Part shown: piece by piece, positions 9,965-19,210 of the stretch
Position numbering within the stretch: the stretch's first letter is position 1
Layout of the letters: each line of letters starts with the position of its first letter
Source: Kaistia defluvii
Lineage (GTDB): Bacteria > Pseudomonadota > Alphaproteobacteria > Rhizobiales > Kaistiaceae
Reading direction: 5' to 3'
NCBI RefSeq assembly: GCF_040548815.1
Contig: NZ_JBEPSM010000003.1
Coordinates: 62,001-126,000, forward strand
DNA length: 64,000 nt
Position numbers and translations under genes: made by a program
Notes under the pieces: generated by a model
Database searches by the model: none
Told to the model about the DNA's origin: nothing
Seen by the model: the letters and a program-made list of their open reading frames with translations, nothing else

Positions 9965-10450
9965 TCAGCTCGGACGCGAACCCTGCTGGGCGGCGGCCAT
10001 TTCCATCAGGCGCTGACGGTAGAGCTGGGTGAAATCGACGGGATCGACCAGCAGCGGCGGGAAGCCGCCATTGCGGGTCATGTCGGCCAGGATCTGGCGC
10101 GCGAAGGGAAACAGCAGGCGCGGGCATTCGATCATCAGGATCGGCGCCAGGTTTTCCTGCGGCACGTTGGAGACGCGGAACACGCCGGCATAGACCAGCT
10201 CGGCGACGAACAGGGTCTGGTCACCGTCCGTGGCGCGGCCTTCCAGGCGCAGCTCGATCTCGTAGTCGTCGCCTTCCAGCGGATTGGCGCCGACATTGAT
10301 GCCGATGTTGATCTGCGGCGCGGCGCGGCGCGGACCCAGCGAGCGCGGTGCGCCGGGGTTTTCGAAGGACAAATCCTTCACATATTGCAACAGGATCGAA
10401 AGGTTCGGCTGGGCGAGCTGACCCGCGCCGTTTTCGTTGTCATCGGCCAT
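9965..10450 (-). CDS. secB: Protein-export chaperone SecB
   Basis: 161 residues from the ATG at 10450, preceded by GGGGAG; a longer in-frame start at 10498 adds an atypical leader. Family motifs include [16 protein letters not shown] near residue 15-30, INIGINVGA, and [22 protein letters not shown], with [13 protein letters not shown] near the end. SecB is a tetrameric cytosolic chaperone that holds preproteins unfolded and delivers them to SecA. It opposes its neighbours in a cluster that otherwise runs rightward. Confidence 0.97.
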   Translation of the reverse strand: MADDNENGAGQLAQPNLSILLQYVKDLSFENPGAPRSLGPRRAAPQINIGINVGANPLEGDDYEIELRLEGRATDGDQTLFVAELVYAGVFRVSNVPQENLAPILMIECPRLLFPFARQILADMTRNGGFPPLLVDPVDFTQLYRQRLMEMAAAQQGSRPS

Positions 10451-10697
10451 GAAGGCGGCTCCCCTGGAACAATCGGCCGAATGGCCTGATCTTAACAAGT
10501 GGGCTCGCTAACACTTCCGTCTCGGTGATACAAGCGGCTGTACCAAGCTCGTCGGAGACATGCGCGCGCCACGGATGGCATTGTGTCCTTGACGGACTTG
10601 GATCGACGCCCAACGATTACCACATTGGGTCTATGATCGCTCGAACGTGCGCAATCGGCCTCATGGACACCCCAGAATAGGACAGGACGCCTTCGGC

Positions 10698-11420
10698 ATG
10701 AACGGCTTCGTCGATATCTATACGCTGATCTTCCTCGTCCTCGCGGTGGTGATCTTCTTCAAGCTGCGCGGCGTGCTCGGTCAGCGTACCGGCAATGAGC
10801 GTCCCCCCTTTGATCCGTTCACCCGCCGCAAGGCGGATGAGCCGGAAGCGGCGAATGATGGCAAGGTCGTCACCCTGCCCCGCCGCCCCAGTGAGGATGT
10901 CTCGGCCGCGACGATTGCCGCCCAGGATGTCGATCATCGCATCTCGGCCGTCGCGACCCCCGGTACGCCGCTTGCCGCCGCCGTCGGCGAGATCATGGCG
11001 GCGGATCGCAGCTTCGATCCGCAGCAGTTCATCGACGGCGCGCGCACCGCCTACGAGATGATTGTCACGTCCTTCGCCAAGGGCGACCAGAAGGCGCTGA
11101 AGCCGCTGCTCGGCCGTGAAGTGTTCGACGGCTTTTCCCACGCCATCACCGAGCGTGAATCGCGCGGCGAGACGGTCGAGTTCAACTTCGTCGGCTTTGA
11201 GAAGGTCGAGATGGTCGATGCGGCCCTGAAGGGCGGCAATGCCCAGGTCTCGGTCAAGTTTGTCTCCAAGCTGATCTCGGCGACGCGCGACAAGGCCGGC
11301 GAGATCGTCGACGGCGATCCCGTGCATATCGCCGATGTCACGGACATCTGGACCTTTGCGCGCGATGTCTCCTCCCGCGATCCGAACTGGTTGCTCGTCG
11401 CCACCGAAACCGTTGAATGA
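10698..11420 (+). CDS. Tim44/TimA family adaptor protein
   Basis: 240 residues starting MNGFVDIYTLIFLVLAVVIFF: a single N-terminal membrane helix (about 4-21). A proline-rich linker follows (PPFDPF near 34-39), then a C-terminal Tim44-like domain (about 95-240) ending WTFARDVSSRDPNWLLVATE. The domain is shared with mitochondrial Tim44; in alphaproteobacteria these proteins lie next to secB and may help membrane-protein handling, but the role is inferred. An upstream in-frame start at 10647 was rejected because it would place a charged leader before the helix. It leads a coupled set with mltA, smr and an HTH gene. Confidence 0.88.
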   Translation: MNGFVDIYTLIFLVLAVVIFFKLRGVLGQRTGNERPPFDPFTRRKADEPEAANDGKVVTLPRRPSEDVSAATIAAQDVDHRISAVATPGTPLAAAVGEIMAADRSFDPQQFIDGARTAYEMIVTSFAKGDQKALKPLLGREVFDGFSHAITERESRGETVEFNFVGFEKVEMVDAALKGGNAQVSVKFVSKLISATRDKAGEIVDGDPVHIADVTDIWTFARDVSSRDPNWLLVATETVE

Positions 11421-11435
11421 CCGGGAAAATCGCTC

Positions 11436-12533
11436 GTGTCGACGGATGGAAACGCCCGGCCTGTGCCCGTGCCGTTTGGCGCGCTCGATGGCTGGCATGA
11501 CGATGATCATGCCGAGGCCTGGCGCGCCTATCGTCTGAGCGCCCTCTACGCCGCCGAACACGAACCGAAGACCCGCGCGCTCGGCATAGACGGGGCCGCC
11601 CTCGCCCGCATCGCCCGGATCGCCGCCGCCATGCCGGCCGAACTTGGCCGCGACGAGGCCAGGGCGTTCTTCGAGACGCATTTCCAGCCGATGAAGGTTG
11701 TCGCCGAACCGGCGCGCGGCTTTTTCACGGGCTTCTACGAGCCGGAAGTCGCCGCGTCGCGAACCCGGACGGATGGCTTCACCGTGCCGCTGCTGGCGCC
11801 GCCGGCCGAACTGGTCGAAGTCGACGAGCACAATCCGCCACCCGGTCTTGAGCCCGGCATGCGTTTCGCGCGCCGGACGGGAAGCGGATTCGAACCGTTC
11901 TTCGACCGGGGCGAAATCGAGCGCGGCGCGCTCGCCGGGCGCGGGCTGGAACTCGCCTTTCTCGCGGATCGCGTCGATGCGCTGTTCGTCCACATCCAGG
12001 GTGCGGCGCGCCTGCGCCTGCCGGATGGCGAGATGCTGCGCGTTACCTACGCCGCGAAGTCGGGCCACGCCTATACGTCGGTCGGCAAGGTGCTGCTTGA
12101 CCGGCAGGCGCTGCCCAAGGGCGGCGTCAGCATGCAGTCGATCCGTGCCTGGCTCGCTGATCACCCGGAACAGGCCTCCGAGGTGATCTGGCAGAACCGC
12201 TCCTACATCTTCTTCCGCGAAGCGGCGGTGCAGGATTCGGCGCTGGGTCCGATCGCCGCCGCCAAGGTGCCATTGACGGCCGGGCGCAGCCTTGCCGTCG
12301 ACCGCACGCTGCACACGTTTCACGCGCCGGTCTGGATCGACACCGTGCTGCCGCAGGCCGAGGGGGGCGGTGCCTTCCGCCGCCTGATGATGGCGCAGGA
12401 TACCGGCTCGGCCATTCTCGGTCCGGCGCGGGGGGATATCTTCTTCGGCTCGGGCGATGAAGCCGGCCGGATCGCGGGGCGCATGCAGGCTGCTGGCGGC
12501 TTTGTCGTCCTGGCGCCGCGGAGCGCTCCATGA
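11436..12533 (+). CDS. mltA: Membrane-bound lytic murein transglycosylase A (MltA)
   Basis: 365 residues from a GTG. The MltA domain shows GFYEPEVAASRTRTDGF (about 98-115), an insert with AYTSVGKVLL, and the C-terminal 3D domain with MAQDTGSAILGPARGDIFFG, which carries the catalytic Asp region. It cleaves the MurNAc-GlcNAc bond of peptidoglycan, forming anhydro ends. It is odd that no signal peptide or lipobox is visible: an in-frame stop (11418-11420) lies only five codons upstream, so no longer N-terminus is possible. The gene overlaps smr by 4 bp. Confidence 0.92.
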   Translation: MSTDGNARPVPVPFGALDGWHDDDHAEAWRAYRLSALYAAEHEPKTRALGIDGAALARIARIAAAMPAELGRDEARAFFETHFQPMKVVAEPARGFFTGFYEPEVAASRTRTDGFTVPLLAPPAELVEVDEHNPPPGLEPGMRFARRTGSGFEPFFDRGEIERGALAGRGLELAFLADRVDALFVHIQGAARLRLPDGEMLRVTYAAKSGHAYTSVGKVLLDRQALPKGGVSMQSIRAWLADHPEQASEVIWQNRSYIFFREAAVQDSALGPIAAAKVPLTAGRSLAVDRTLHTFHAPVWIDTVLPQAEGGGAFRRLMMAQDTGSAILGPARGDIFFGSGDEAGRIAGRMQAAGGFVVLAPRSAP

Positions 12534-13120
12534 CGCGACGCAAGCGAAGCCTTTCCGGCGAGGAACGGACGCTCTGGGCCACCGTCGCCCGTACCGTCGC
12601 GCCGCTGCGGCCGGAAGACACCGTTCCGCCGCCTCCGCCGCCGGTGGTCGAGACGCCACCCTCTGTCTCCGTTGCTGCAAAAGGGACGGGGACGCCTGCC
12701 AAGTCCGGCAAGCTGGGCAAGGCCGTGCCGCCCCCGCCTCCGCCGCTGCACCCGATCGAGCGCCGCACGCTGACCCGTGTCGCGCGCGGCACCATCGAGA
12801 TCGACGGCCGCATTGATCTGCATGGCCTCACTCAGCTCGACGCGCATGACCGGCTGCGGGGCTTCCTGCATGACGCCCAATCCCGCGGTTCCAAGCTGGT
12901 GATCGTGATTACCGGCAAGGGCAAGGTCGGCGCCGAGGATCCCTATGGCATGAACGAGCGCGGCATCCTGCGCCGTCGCGTACCGCAATGGCTGGCGGAG
13001 CCCGGTCTTCGCAACATCGTCATCGGCTTCGAGGAAGCACATCGTAGCCATGGCGGCGGCGGCGCGCTCTATGTCCGGATCCGCAAGAAGCGGACGGCGC
13101 ACAAGGCGGGCGGGGCGTGA
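12530..13120 (+). CDS. Smr domain-containing protein
   Basis: 196 residues. The N-terminal half is basic then proline-rich (PPPPPP runs near 35 and 72), probably disordered. The C-terminal Smr domain (about 95-190) has IDLHGLTQLDAHDRLRGFL, then VIVITGKGK and EEAHRSHGGGGALYVRIRK, which fit the LDLHG and TGxG motifs of Smr nucleases. The domain is related to MutS2 C-termini; DNA nicking is likely but the cellular role is unknown. It overlaps both mltA and the downstream HTH gene by 4 bp. Confidence 0.93.
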   Translation: MTRRKRSLSGEERTLWATVARTVAPLRPEDTVPPPPPPVVETPPSVSVAAKGTGTPAKSGKLGKAVPPPPPPLHPIERRTLTRVARGTIEIDGRIDLHGLTQLDAHDRLRGFLHDAQSRGSKLVIVITGKGKVGAEDPYGMNERGILRRRVPQWLAEPGLRNIVIGFEEAHRSHGGGGALYVRIRKKRTAHKAGGA

Positions 13121-13497
13121 CCCCGTTCGGCCAGCGTCTGCGCGCGATGCGCGACGAGCGCGGCCTGTCGCTGAAGACGATGGCCGAGGCTCTGGGTGTT
13201 TCCAGTTCCTATCTCTCGGCTCTCGAGCACGGGCGGCGCGGCAGTCCGAGCTGGTTCATGGTCCAGCGCATCATCGCCTATTTCAACGTGATCTGGGACG
13301 AGGCCGAGGAGCTTCAGCGGCTGGCCGAAACCTCGCATCCGCGCGTCATCGTCGACACGGCCGGCCTCGATCCGGCGGCGACCGAACTGGCGCATCTGCT
13401 GGCGGCGAAGATCGGCGGCCTCAGCGCCAAATCCCTGAGGGATCTCAAGAAAGCGGTTCGCGACGCGGCGGCGCGCGATCATGTCGACGGCGCCTGA
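13117..13497 (+). CDS. XRE-family helix-turn-helix regulator
   Basis: 126 residues from a GTG overlapping the smr stop. The Cro/C1-type HTH covers about residues 5-60 (FGQRLRAMRDERGLSLKTMA, then LGVSSSYLSALEHGRRG with the recognition helix). The C-terminal part (65-126) is helical and rich in Ala, Leu and Asp without a known ligand domain. Genes of this type follow smr in many Rhizobiales near the origin; targets are unknown. It ends 7 bp from the convergent DUF1402 gene. Confidence 0.88.
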   Translation: MTPFGQRLRAMRDERGLSLKTMAEALGVSSSYLSALEHGRRGSPSWFMVQRIIAYFNVIWDEAEELQRLAETSHPRVIVDTAGLDPAATELAHLLAAKIGGLSAKSLRDLKKAVRDAAARDHVDGA

Positions 13498-13504
13498 GCG
13501 CCCG

Positions 13505-14452
13505 TCAGAGCAGCTTGCGCAGATCGTCGATCCGGTCGTTCACCAGCCAGCCATAGTAGTTTTCCTGCGGCATGGCGTTCTTGTTGCGCTTGCGCTCGGC
13601 GGCGAGCACGCGGGCGCGCACCTTGACGTCGCCGACATTGTACAGCGTCGAGGTGATGCCGGGATTGTTGGAAATGTCGACGCCGGCCGTGTCGCGATAG
13701 ACATCGATCGACAGGCGGATGATCGCCGCCATGTAGTCGAGCGACATGTTGGGATCCATGATCGCCTGGTAGAGCTGCGGCGCGCGCTCCGCGTCGAGCA
13801 GCGGCAGGCCGCTCTTGCGGTGCACGATGTCGGTCACCGTCAGCGCGGTCAGCGGATTGATCTGGCCGAGGCCGAAGGTCTGGCCCGCATAGAGCGGCTG
13901 GAAGAAGACCTTCGAGAAGCGGTCGCGCGGGAACGACTTGCCGTCGACCTTCCTGCCGCGGAAATCCTTGTCCCAGACGTCTTCGCGGCAGGTCCACAGG
14001 TCATAGGCGGATTTGAACCCGTCACAGACGTCGAACTGCGGCCGGGACACGAATTGGCTGACGGATTCACCCTGGTAGCCAAAGGCGAGGTCGGTGGTGC
14101 CCAGATAGGCCAGCGCCTTGACGTAATAGGACTGGGCGCTGTCGAGGCCGCCGACATTGTAGGTGTGCTCGCCGACAATCGCGCCGATCAGGTGCACCGG
14201 GTCGACGCCATAGGTGGCGGCGGCGCGCTTGATCGACCGCATCAGGCTCTTGTCGCGCTTCAGCAGCGCATAGATGCGATTGTACTTGGCCTCGAAGCTC
14301 TCGCGCGTTTCGCCGGCGCGCTTGATCGAGCTCATGTCGATCGCCGGCTGTTCCTTCGACCGGTTGCCCGGCGGCACGGCGACGAGCGCCCAGGCGGGCA
14401 GGATCGTCGCAACGACGATGGAAGCAAGCAGGGCACTGCGCAGAAGACGCAT
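13505..14452 (-). CDS. DUF1402 family secreted protein, lytic-transglycosylase-like
   Basis: 315 residues from the ATG at 14452 (a longer start at 14488 adds 12 residues before the signal). Residues 1-23 form a clear signal peptide with an AWA cleavage site, so the protein is periplasmic. The DUF1402 family has no assigned function. The order of motifs resembles GH23 lytic transglycosylases: YGVDPVHLIGAIVGEHTYN with candidate catalytic Glu95, FGLGQINPLTA (193-203), a helix DYMAAIIRLSIDVY (239-252), and LYNVGD (270-275). Cell-wall cleavage is therefore plausible but inferred. The gene is monocistronic and convergent with the HTH gene. Confidence 0.82.
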   Translation of the reverse strand: MRLLRSALLASIVVATILPAWALVAVPPGNRSKEQPAIDMSSIKRAGETRESFEAKYNRIYALLKRDKSLMRSIKRAAATYGVDPVHLIGAIVGEHTYNVGGLDSAQSYYVKALAYLGTTDLAFGYQGESVSQFVSRPQFDVCDGFKSAYDLWTCREDVWDKDFRGRKVDGKSFPRDRFSKVFFQPLYAGQTFGLGQINPLTALTVTDIVHRKSGLPLLDAERAPQLYQAIMDPNMSLDYMAAIIRLSIDVYRDTAGVDISNNPGITSTLYNVGDVKVRARVLAAERKRNKNAMPQENYYGWLVNDRIDDLRKLL

Positions 14453-14588
14453 GGGGGATCCGTCGCTCGGTCGAGGGAATGACCGCACCCCGTCACGGAT
14501 CGGCCGATCCGCGCCTTATAGCATCGGAAAACCGGGCTCGAAAACGGCATCCCTGCCACACTGGCCGGATAATTCCCTTGGATGGCAA

Positions 14589-14624
14589 ACCGGCCCCGCC
14601 GACGGTCAGGTCGACGGGGCCGGT
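14589..14624 (-). terminator. Probable intrinsic terminator after hslU
   Basis: ACCGGCCCCG (14589-14598) pairs with CGGGGCCGGT (14615-14624); inner CGAC/GTCG bases extend the stem past one mismatch. It lies 23 bp past the hslU stop. On the minus strand only three T follow, so termination may be partial. Confidence 0.5.
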
Positions 14625-14646
14625 CAGGCTTGTCGGGGCAGGGCGA

Positions 14647-15951
14647 TCAGAGGATGTAGCGCGACAGGTCGATGTTGCGCGAGAGATCGCCGATATGCGC
14701 CTCGATATAGGCAGCGTCGATGGTCACCGTCTCGCCGGAGCGATCCGGGGCCGCGAAGCTGATGTCGTCGAGGATCCGCTCCATCACGGTCTGCAGCCGG
14801 CGCGCGCCGATATTCTCGACCGAGCTGTTGACCTCGACGGCGATGCGGGCGATCGCGTCGATGCCGTCCTCGGCGATGACCAGGTTGACGCCTTCGGTCT
14901 GCATCAGCGCGACATACTGCTTGATCAGGCTCGATTCCGGCTCCGTCAGGATCTGGCGGAAATCGGACTGGGTCAGGGCCTGAAGCTCGACGCGGATCGG
15001 CAGGCGGCCCTGCAATTCCGGCAGCAGGTCCGACGGCTTGGCGATGTGGAAGGCGCCGGACGCGATGAACAGGATGTGGTCCGTCTTCACCGGCCCGTAT
15101 TTGGTCGCGACCGTCGTGCCCTCGATCAGCGGCAGCAGGTCGCGCTGCACGCCTTCGCGCGAGACATCGCCGGAGCGGCCCTCGCGGGCGCAGATCTTGT
15201 CGATCTCGTCCAGGAAGACGATGCCGTCATTCTCGACGACGCTGATCGCCTCGGCCGTCAGCGCGTCGTCGTCGAGAAGCTTGTCGGATTCCTCGTCGAT
15301 CAGCACCTTGTAGCTGTCCTTTACCGTGACGCGACGCGTCTTGGTCTTGCCGCCAAAGGCCTTGCCGAGCATGTCGCCGATGTTCATCACGCCGATCGAG
15401 GCGCCGGGCATGCCGGGAACGTCGAACTGCGGCATGCCGCCCGACTGGTCGCGCACCTGGATCTCGATTTCCTTGTCGTCCAGCTCGTTGGCGCGCAGCT
15501 TCTTGCGGAAGCTTTCGCGCGTCGCGGGGCTGGCCGATTCACCGACGAGGGCGTTCAGCACGCGCTCCTCGGCCGAAAGGTGGGCCTTGGCCTCGACATC
15601 TTTGCGCTTTTTCTCGCGGGTCAGGCCGATGCCGATCTCGACAAGGTCGCGGATGATCTGCTCGACGTCGCGGCCGACATAGCCGACTTCGGTGAACTTG
15701 GTCGCCTCGACCTTGAGGAAGGGCGCGCCGGCGAGCTTGGCCAAGCGGCGCGAGATCTCCGTCTTGCCGACGCCGGTCGGCCCGATCATCAGGATGTTCT
15801 TCGGCAGAACCTCTTCGCGCATCGTGCCTTCGAGCTGCTGGCGGCGCCAGCGGTTGCGCAGGGCGATGGCGACGGCGCGCTTGGCGTCGTTCTGGCCAAT
15901 GATGTAGCGGTCGAGCTCGGAGACGATCTCGCGGGGAGAGAAATTGGTCAT
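14647..15951 (-). CDS. hslU: ATP-dependent protease ATPase subunit HslU (ClpY)
   Basis: 434 residues. The N-terminus [23 protein letters not shown] is typical. Walker A GPTGVGKT lies at 57-64, the pore [14 protein letters not shown] segment near 90, Walker B in [12 protein letters not shown], and the C-terminal tail DLSRYIL docks into HslV. It unfolds substrates and feeds them to the HslV peptidase. It lies 17 bp downstream of hslV in the normal hslVU order. Confidence 0.98.
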   Translation of the reverse strand: MTNFSPREIVSELDRYIIGQNDAKRAVAIALRNRWRRQQLEGTMREEVLPKNILMIGPTGVGKTEISRRLAKLAGAPFLKVEATKFTEVGYVGRDVEQIIRDLVEIGIGLTREKKRKDVEAKAHLSAEERVLNALVGESASPATRESFRKKLRANELDDKEIEIQVRDQSGGMPQFDVPGMPGASIGVMNIGDMLGKAFGGKTKTRRVTVKDSYKVLIDEESDKLLDDDALTAEAISVVENDGIVFLDEIDKICAREGRSGDVSREGVQRDLLPLIEGTTVATKYGPVKTDHILFIASGAFHIAKPSDLLPELQGRLPIRVELQALTQSDFRQILTEPESSLIKQYVALMQTEGVNLVIAEDGIDAIARIAVEVNSSVENIGARRLQTVMERILDDISFAAPDRSGETVTIDAAYIEAHIGDLSRNIDLSRYIL

Positions 15952-15968
15952 GAGGTTTCCTGTCCGCC

Positions 15969-16535
15969 CTAGGCTGCGTCGAGCTGCTCGAGCGTGACAC
16001 TGGTGTTGGTGTAGACGCAGATGTCGGCGGCGATCGCCATCGCCTTGCGGGCGATCTGTTCGGCGGTCAAATCGCTGTCCATCAGGGCGCGGGCGGCGGC
16101 GAGCGCGTAATTGCCGCCGGAACCGATGCCCATCACGCCGCCTTCCGGCTCCAGCACGTCGCCATTGCCGGTGAGAACCAGGCTGGTGGTCTTGTCGGCG
16201 ACCAGCATCATCGCCTCGAGATGGCGCAGATAGCGGTCGGTGCGCCAGTCCTTGGCGAGTTCGACGCAGGCGCGCGTCAGTTGTCCGGGATATTGCTCAA
16301 GCTTGGCTTCCAGTCGCTCGAACAGGGTGAAGGCGTCGGCGGTCGAGCCGGCGAAACCGGCGATGACGCCGCCCTTGCCGAGCGGGCGAACCTTGCGGGC
16401 GGTGTGCTTGATCACCGTCTGGCCGAGCGATACCTGGCCGTCGCCGGCGATGACCACCTTGTCGCCCTTGCGAACGGTGATGATCGTCGTCCCGTGCCAA
16501 GCCGCATAGGGGCTGTCATTCTGGGAATGTGTCAT
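15969..16535 (-). CDS. hslV: ATP-dependent protease peptidase subunit HslV (ClpQ)
   Basis: 188 residues. An N-terminal extension ends at [25 protein letters not shown]; by comparison with E. coli HslV (mature start TT), autoprocessing should expose Thr16 as the nucleophile. [20 protein letters not shown] and [15 protein letters not shown] are proteasome beta-like family motifs. It forms a double hexamer with HslU. A candidate heat-shock promoter lies upstream, in the gap shared with the divergent his operon. Confidence 0.97.
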   Translation of the reverse strand: MTHSQNDSPYAAWHGTTIITVRKGDKVVIAGDGQVSLGQTVIKHTARKVRPLGKGGVIAGFAGSTADAFTLFERLEAKLEQYPGQLTRACVELAKDWRTDRYLRHLEAMMLVADKTTSLVLTGNGDVLEPEGGVMGIGSGGNYALAAARALMDSDLTAEQIARKAMAIAADICVYTNTSVTLEQLDAA

Positions 16536-16606
16536 GATCTGCTTTCGTGGCGGATCGCCTTGGTCCCTGAGGCCCCGCGGCGATCCCTGTTTGGCTAGAG
16601 CGTCAT

Positions 16607-16635
16607 ATGTAGGCGCGCCGCCCGGCGATGCAAAG
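16607..16635 (-). promoter_or_regulatory. Candidate RpoH promoter of hslVU
   Basis: Read on the minus strand: CTTTGC (16635-16630), 16 bases, CCTACAT (16613-16607). This resembles the alphaproteobacterial heat-shock pattern CTTGNN / CYTATNT with one change in each box, and has the same spacing as the dnaK candidate. Confidence 0.33.
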
Positions 16636-16731
16636 GCTTGCTCAACCTTATGGCGTTACAAGGAAACGCCTGATAAAAGCCGGCTGTCCTGGGCTGAATT
16701 GGGCCGAGCGGGACTAAGAAGGAAAGCAGAT

Positions 16732-17325
16732 ATGCGTAGCGCCACGATCGAGCGCAAGACGAAGGAAACCGAGATCGCGGTGACGCTGGATCTCGACGGC
16801 ACCGGCCGCGCCGACATCGCCACGGGCGTCGGTTTCTTCGACCATATGCTCGATCAGCTGGCCCGCCATGGCCTGATGGACCTGACCATCCGGTGCAAGG
16901 GCGACCTGCATATCGACCAGCATCACACGGTGGAGGATGTCGGCATCGCCATCGGCCAGGCGCTCAAGAAGGCGCTGGGCGAGATGCGCGGCATCACGCG
17001 CTATGCCGATACCCACCTCGCCATGGACGAGGCGCTGACCCGCTGCGCCATCGACGTTTCCGGCCGGCCGTATCTGGTCTGGAAGGTCGAGTTCTCGCGC
17101 GACAAGGTCGGCGATTTCGATACCGAGCTGTTCAAGGAATTCTTCCAGGCTTTCGCCCAGAACGCCGGCATCACGCTGCACATCGAAAATCTCTATGGTG
17201 ACAACAACCACCATATTGCCGAGACCTGCTTCAAGGCGGTCGCGCGGACGCTTCGGGTGGCCGCGTCGATCGACCCGCGCCAGGCCGATCGCGTGCCGTC
17301 GACTAAGGGCAAGCTGGGCGACTGA
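16732..17325 (+). CDS. hisB: Imidazoleglycerol-phosphate dehydratase
   Basis: 197 residues from the ATG at 16732, preceded by AAGGAAAG; the open frame extends further upstream but without family similarity. Motifs: [33 protein letters not shown] (metal-binding His pair) and [20 protein letters not shown]. It dehydrates imidazole-glycerol phosphate in histidine synthesis. It is monofunctional, without the phosphatase half found in enterobacterial HisB. It leads the his cluster, divergent from hslV across 196 bp. Confidence 0.97.
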   Translation: MRSATIERKTKETEIAVTLDLDGTGRADIATGVGFFDHMLDQLARHGLMDLTIRCKGDLHIDQHHTVEDVGIAIGQALKKALGEMRGITRYADTHLAMDEALTRCAIDVSGRPYLVWKVEFSRDKVGDFDTELFKEFFQAFAQNAGITLHIENLYGDNNHHIAETCFKAVARTLRVAASIDPRQADRVPSTKGKLGD

Positions 17326-17334
17326 GAGGGCGTC

Positions 17335-17823
17335 ATGACGACCTATACCGTTCACGCACCGCCTGTTTCCGCGACCGGCGGAGCGAGCGAGGCCGACCGG
17401 ATGATCTTCGTCAAGGACGGCTTCTGCTGGCCCGCCTTGATCATCCCGGTGATCTGGATGCTGTATCGTCGCATGTGGATCGTGCTCTGCTTCTATGCCC
17501 TGTTCGCGGTCGCGATCGAACTTGCCGGCCGCTTTCTCGGCGCGCCGACGGCGACCGCGCTCGGCATTCTCGGCGCGCTCTATCTCGGCGTCGAAGGCAA
17601 CACGTTGCGGCGCTGGACGCTGGCGCGGCGCGGCTTTGCCGAGCGCGCCGTCGTCGACGGCCGTTCGATCGCGGAGGCGGAGATCCGCTTCTTCCATCGT
17701 CCGGCAGGCGCGCCGGACGACGCTGATCAGGTCACTGCCGGCGCGGCCGCGGGCCCTGCCGCACGCCCTAGTTTTTCGACCGACATTGTCGGCCTCTTTC
17801 CGACCCCGGGAACGACCCGATGA
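17335..17823 (+). CDS. DUF2628 domain membrane protein inside the his operon
   Basis: 162 residues. The N-terminal part has [24 protein letters not shown], the typical DUF2628 entry to the membrane, then two or three hydrophobic segments (about 35-50, 53-72, 75-95). The C-terminal third is soluble and Ala-rich. The family has no known function. It lies 9 bp after hisB and overlaps hisH by 4 bp, so it is co-translated with histidine genes; this position recurs in Rhizobiales as far as I know, but a role in histidine synthesis is not implied by its sequence. Confidence 0.85.
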   Translation: MTTYTVHAPPVSATGGASEADRMIFVKDGFCWPALIIPVIWMLYRRMWIVLCFYALFAVAIELAGRFLGAPTATALGILGALYLGVEGNTLRRWTLARRGFAERAVVDGRSIAEAEIRFFHRPAGAPDDADQVTAGAAAGPAARPSFSTDIVGLFPTPGTTR

Positions 17824-18470
17824 CCATTGCCATCATTGACTACGGCGCCGGCAATCTTCGCTCGGCCGCCAAGGCGCTGGAGCTTGCCGCTTCGCGCAAC
17901 GGCTCGACGGCCCCCGTCGTCGTCACCGCCGATCCGGAGGTCGTTGCCAAGGCCGATCACATCGTGCTGCCCGGCGACGGCGCCTTTGCGGATTGCCGCA
18001 CCAGCCTCGACAGCGTCGACGGCATGATCGAGGCGATCAACGAGGCGATCGACGCGCAGGGCCGGCCTTTCCTTGGCATATGCGTCGGCATGCAGCTGCT
18101 CGCCACGCGCGGCATCGAATATGGCGTGACCAAGGGCCTTGGCCGCATCCAGGGCGAGGTCCGCCGCATCGAGCCGAGCGATCCGCGCCTGAAGATCCCG
18201 CATATGGGCTGGAACACGCTCAATGCCTCCGGTCCGCACCCGCTGCTCGACGGCATCGCGCTGGGCGATGATGGTTGGCACGCCTATTTCCTGCATGGCT
18301 ACCAGTTCTATGCCGAGCACGCCGGCGACGTCGTGGCGACGGCCGATTATGGCGGCCCGATCACCGCGATCGTCACCACCGGCAACATCGCCGGCACGCA
18401 GTTTCATCCCGAGAAGAGCCAGAAGCTCGGTCTCGCCCTTCTCGCCAACTTCCTGAAGTGGAAGCCCTGA
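17820..18470 (+). CDS. hisH: Imidazole glycerol phosphate synthase, glutaminase subunit HisH
   Basis: 216 residues. Class I glutamine amidotransferase triad: Cys88 in [11 protein letters not shown], His196 and Glu198 in [23 protein letters not shown] is the family N-terminus. It supplies ammonia to HisF. It overlaps the DUF2628 gene upstream, and its TGA shares one base with the hisA ATG. Confidence 0.97.
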   Translation: MTIAIIDYGAGNLRSAAKALELAASRNGSTAPVVVTADPEVVAKADHIVLPGDGAFADCRTSLDSVDGMIEAINEAIDAQGRPFLGICVGMQLLATRGIEYGVTKGLGRIQGEVRRIEPSDPRLKIPHMGWNTLNASGPHPLLDGIALGDDGWHAYFLHGYQFYAEHAGDVVATADYGGPITAIVTTGNIAGTQFHPEKSQKLGLALLANFLKWKP

Positions 18471-19210
18471 TGATCCTTTTCCCGGCCATCGATTTGAAGG
18501 ACGGCGCCTGTGTCCGCCTGAAGCTCGGCGACATGGAGCAGGCGACGGTGTTCAACACCGATCCCGCCGCCCAGGCGCATGAATTCGAGACGCAGGGTTT
18601 TGAATATCTGCACGTCGTCGACCTGAACGGTGCCTTTGCCGGCCAGCCGGTCAATGGCGCGGCGGTCGAGGCGATCCTCAAGGCCGTCAAGATGCCGGTC
18701 CAGCTCGGCGGCGGCATCCGAGACCGTGCCGGTGTCGAAGCCTGGCTCGACAAGGGCATTGCCCGCGTCATTCTCGGCACCATCGCGGTGCGAGATCCCG
18801 ACCTCGTCCGCGAGGCCTGCAAGGCCCATCCGGGCCACGTCGCCGTCGGCATCGACGCGCGCGGCGGCAAGGTCGCCGTCGAGGGCTGGGCCGAGACCTC
18901 CGAGCTCACCACCATCGAACTGGCGCGCCGGTTCGAGGATGCCGGCGTCGCGGCCATCGTCTTCACCGACATCGATCGCGACGGCGTGCTCAAGGGCCTC
19001 AACATCGAATCGACCCTGGCGCTCGCCCGTGCCGTCGAGATCCCGGTCATCGCCTCCGGCGGCCTAGCCTCGCTCGACGACGTGAAGCGCCTGCTGCAGC
19101 CCGATTGCGCCATCCTCGAAGGCGCAATCTCCGGCCGCGCGCTCTATGATGGCCGGCTCGACCCGGCCGAGGCGCTGAAGCTGATCCGCGAAGCGCGGGA
19201 GAATGCCTGA
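18470..19210 (+). CDS. hisA: ProFAR isomerase HisA
   Basis: 246 residues from the ATG at 18470. A (beta/alpha)8 barrel with catalytic Asp8 in FPAIDLKDG, the phosphate-binding [16 protein letters not shown], and the second-half repeat [15 protein letters not shown] and [14 protein letters not shown]. It isomerises ProFAR to PRFAR, the substrate of HisFH. One-base overlaps with hisH and hisF (TGATG) show tight coupling. Confidence 0.97.
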   Translation: MILFPAIDLKDGACVRLKLGDMEQATVFNTDPAAQAHEFETQGFEYLHVVDLNGAFAGQPVNGAAVEAILKAVKMPVQLGGGIRDRAGVEAWLDKGIARVILGTIAVRDPDLVREACKAHPGHVAVGIDARGGKVAVEGWAETSELTTIELARRFEDAGVAAIVFTDIDRDGVLKGLNIESTLALARAVEIPVIASGGLASLDDVKRLLQPDCAILEGAISGRALYDGRLDPAEALKLIREARENA

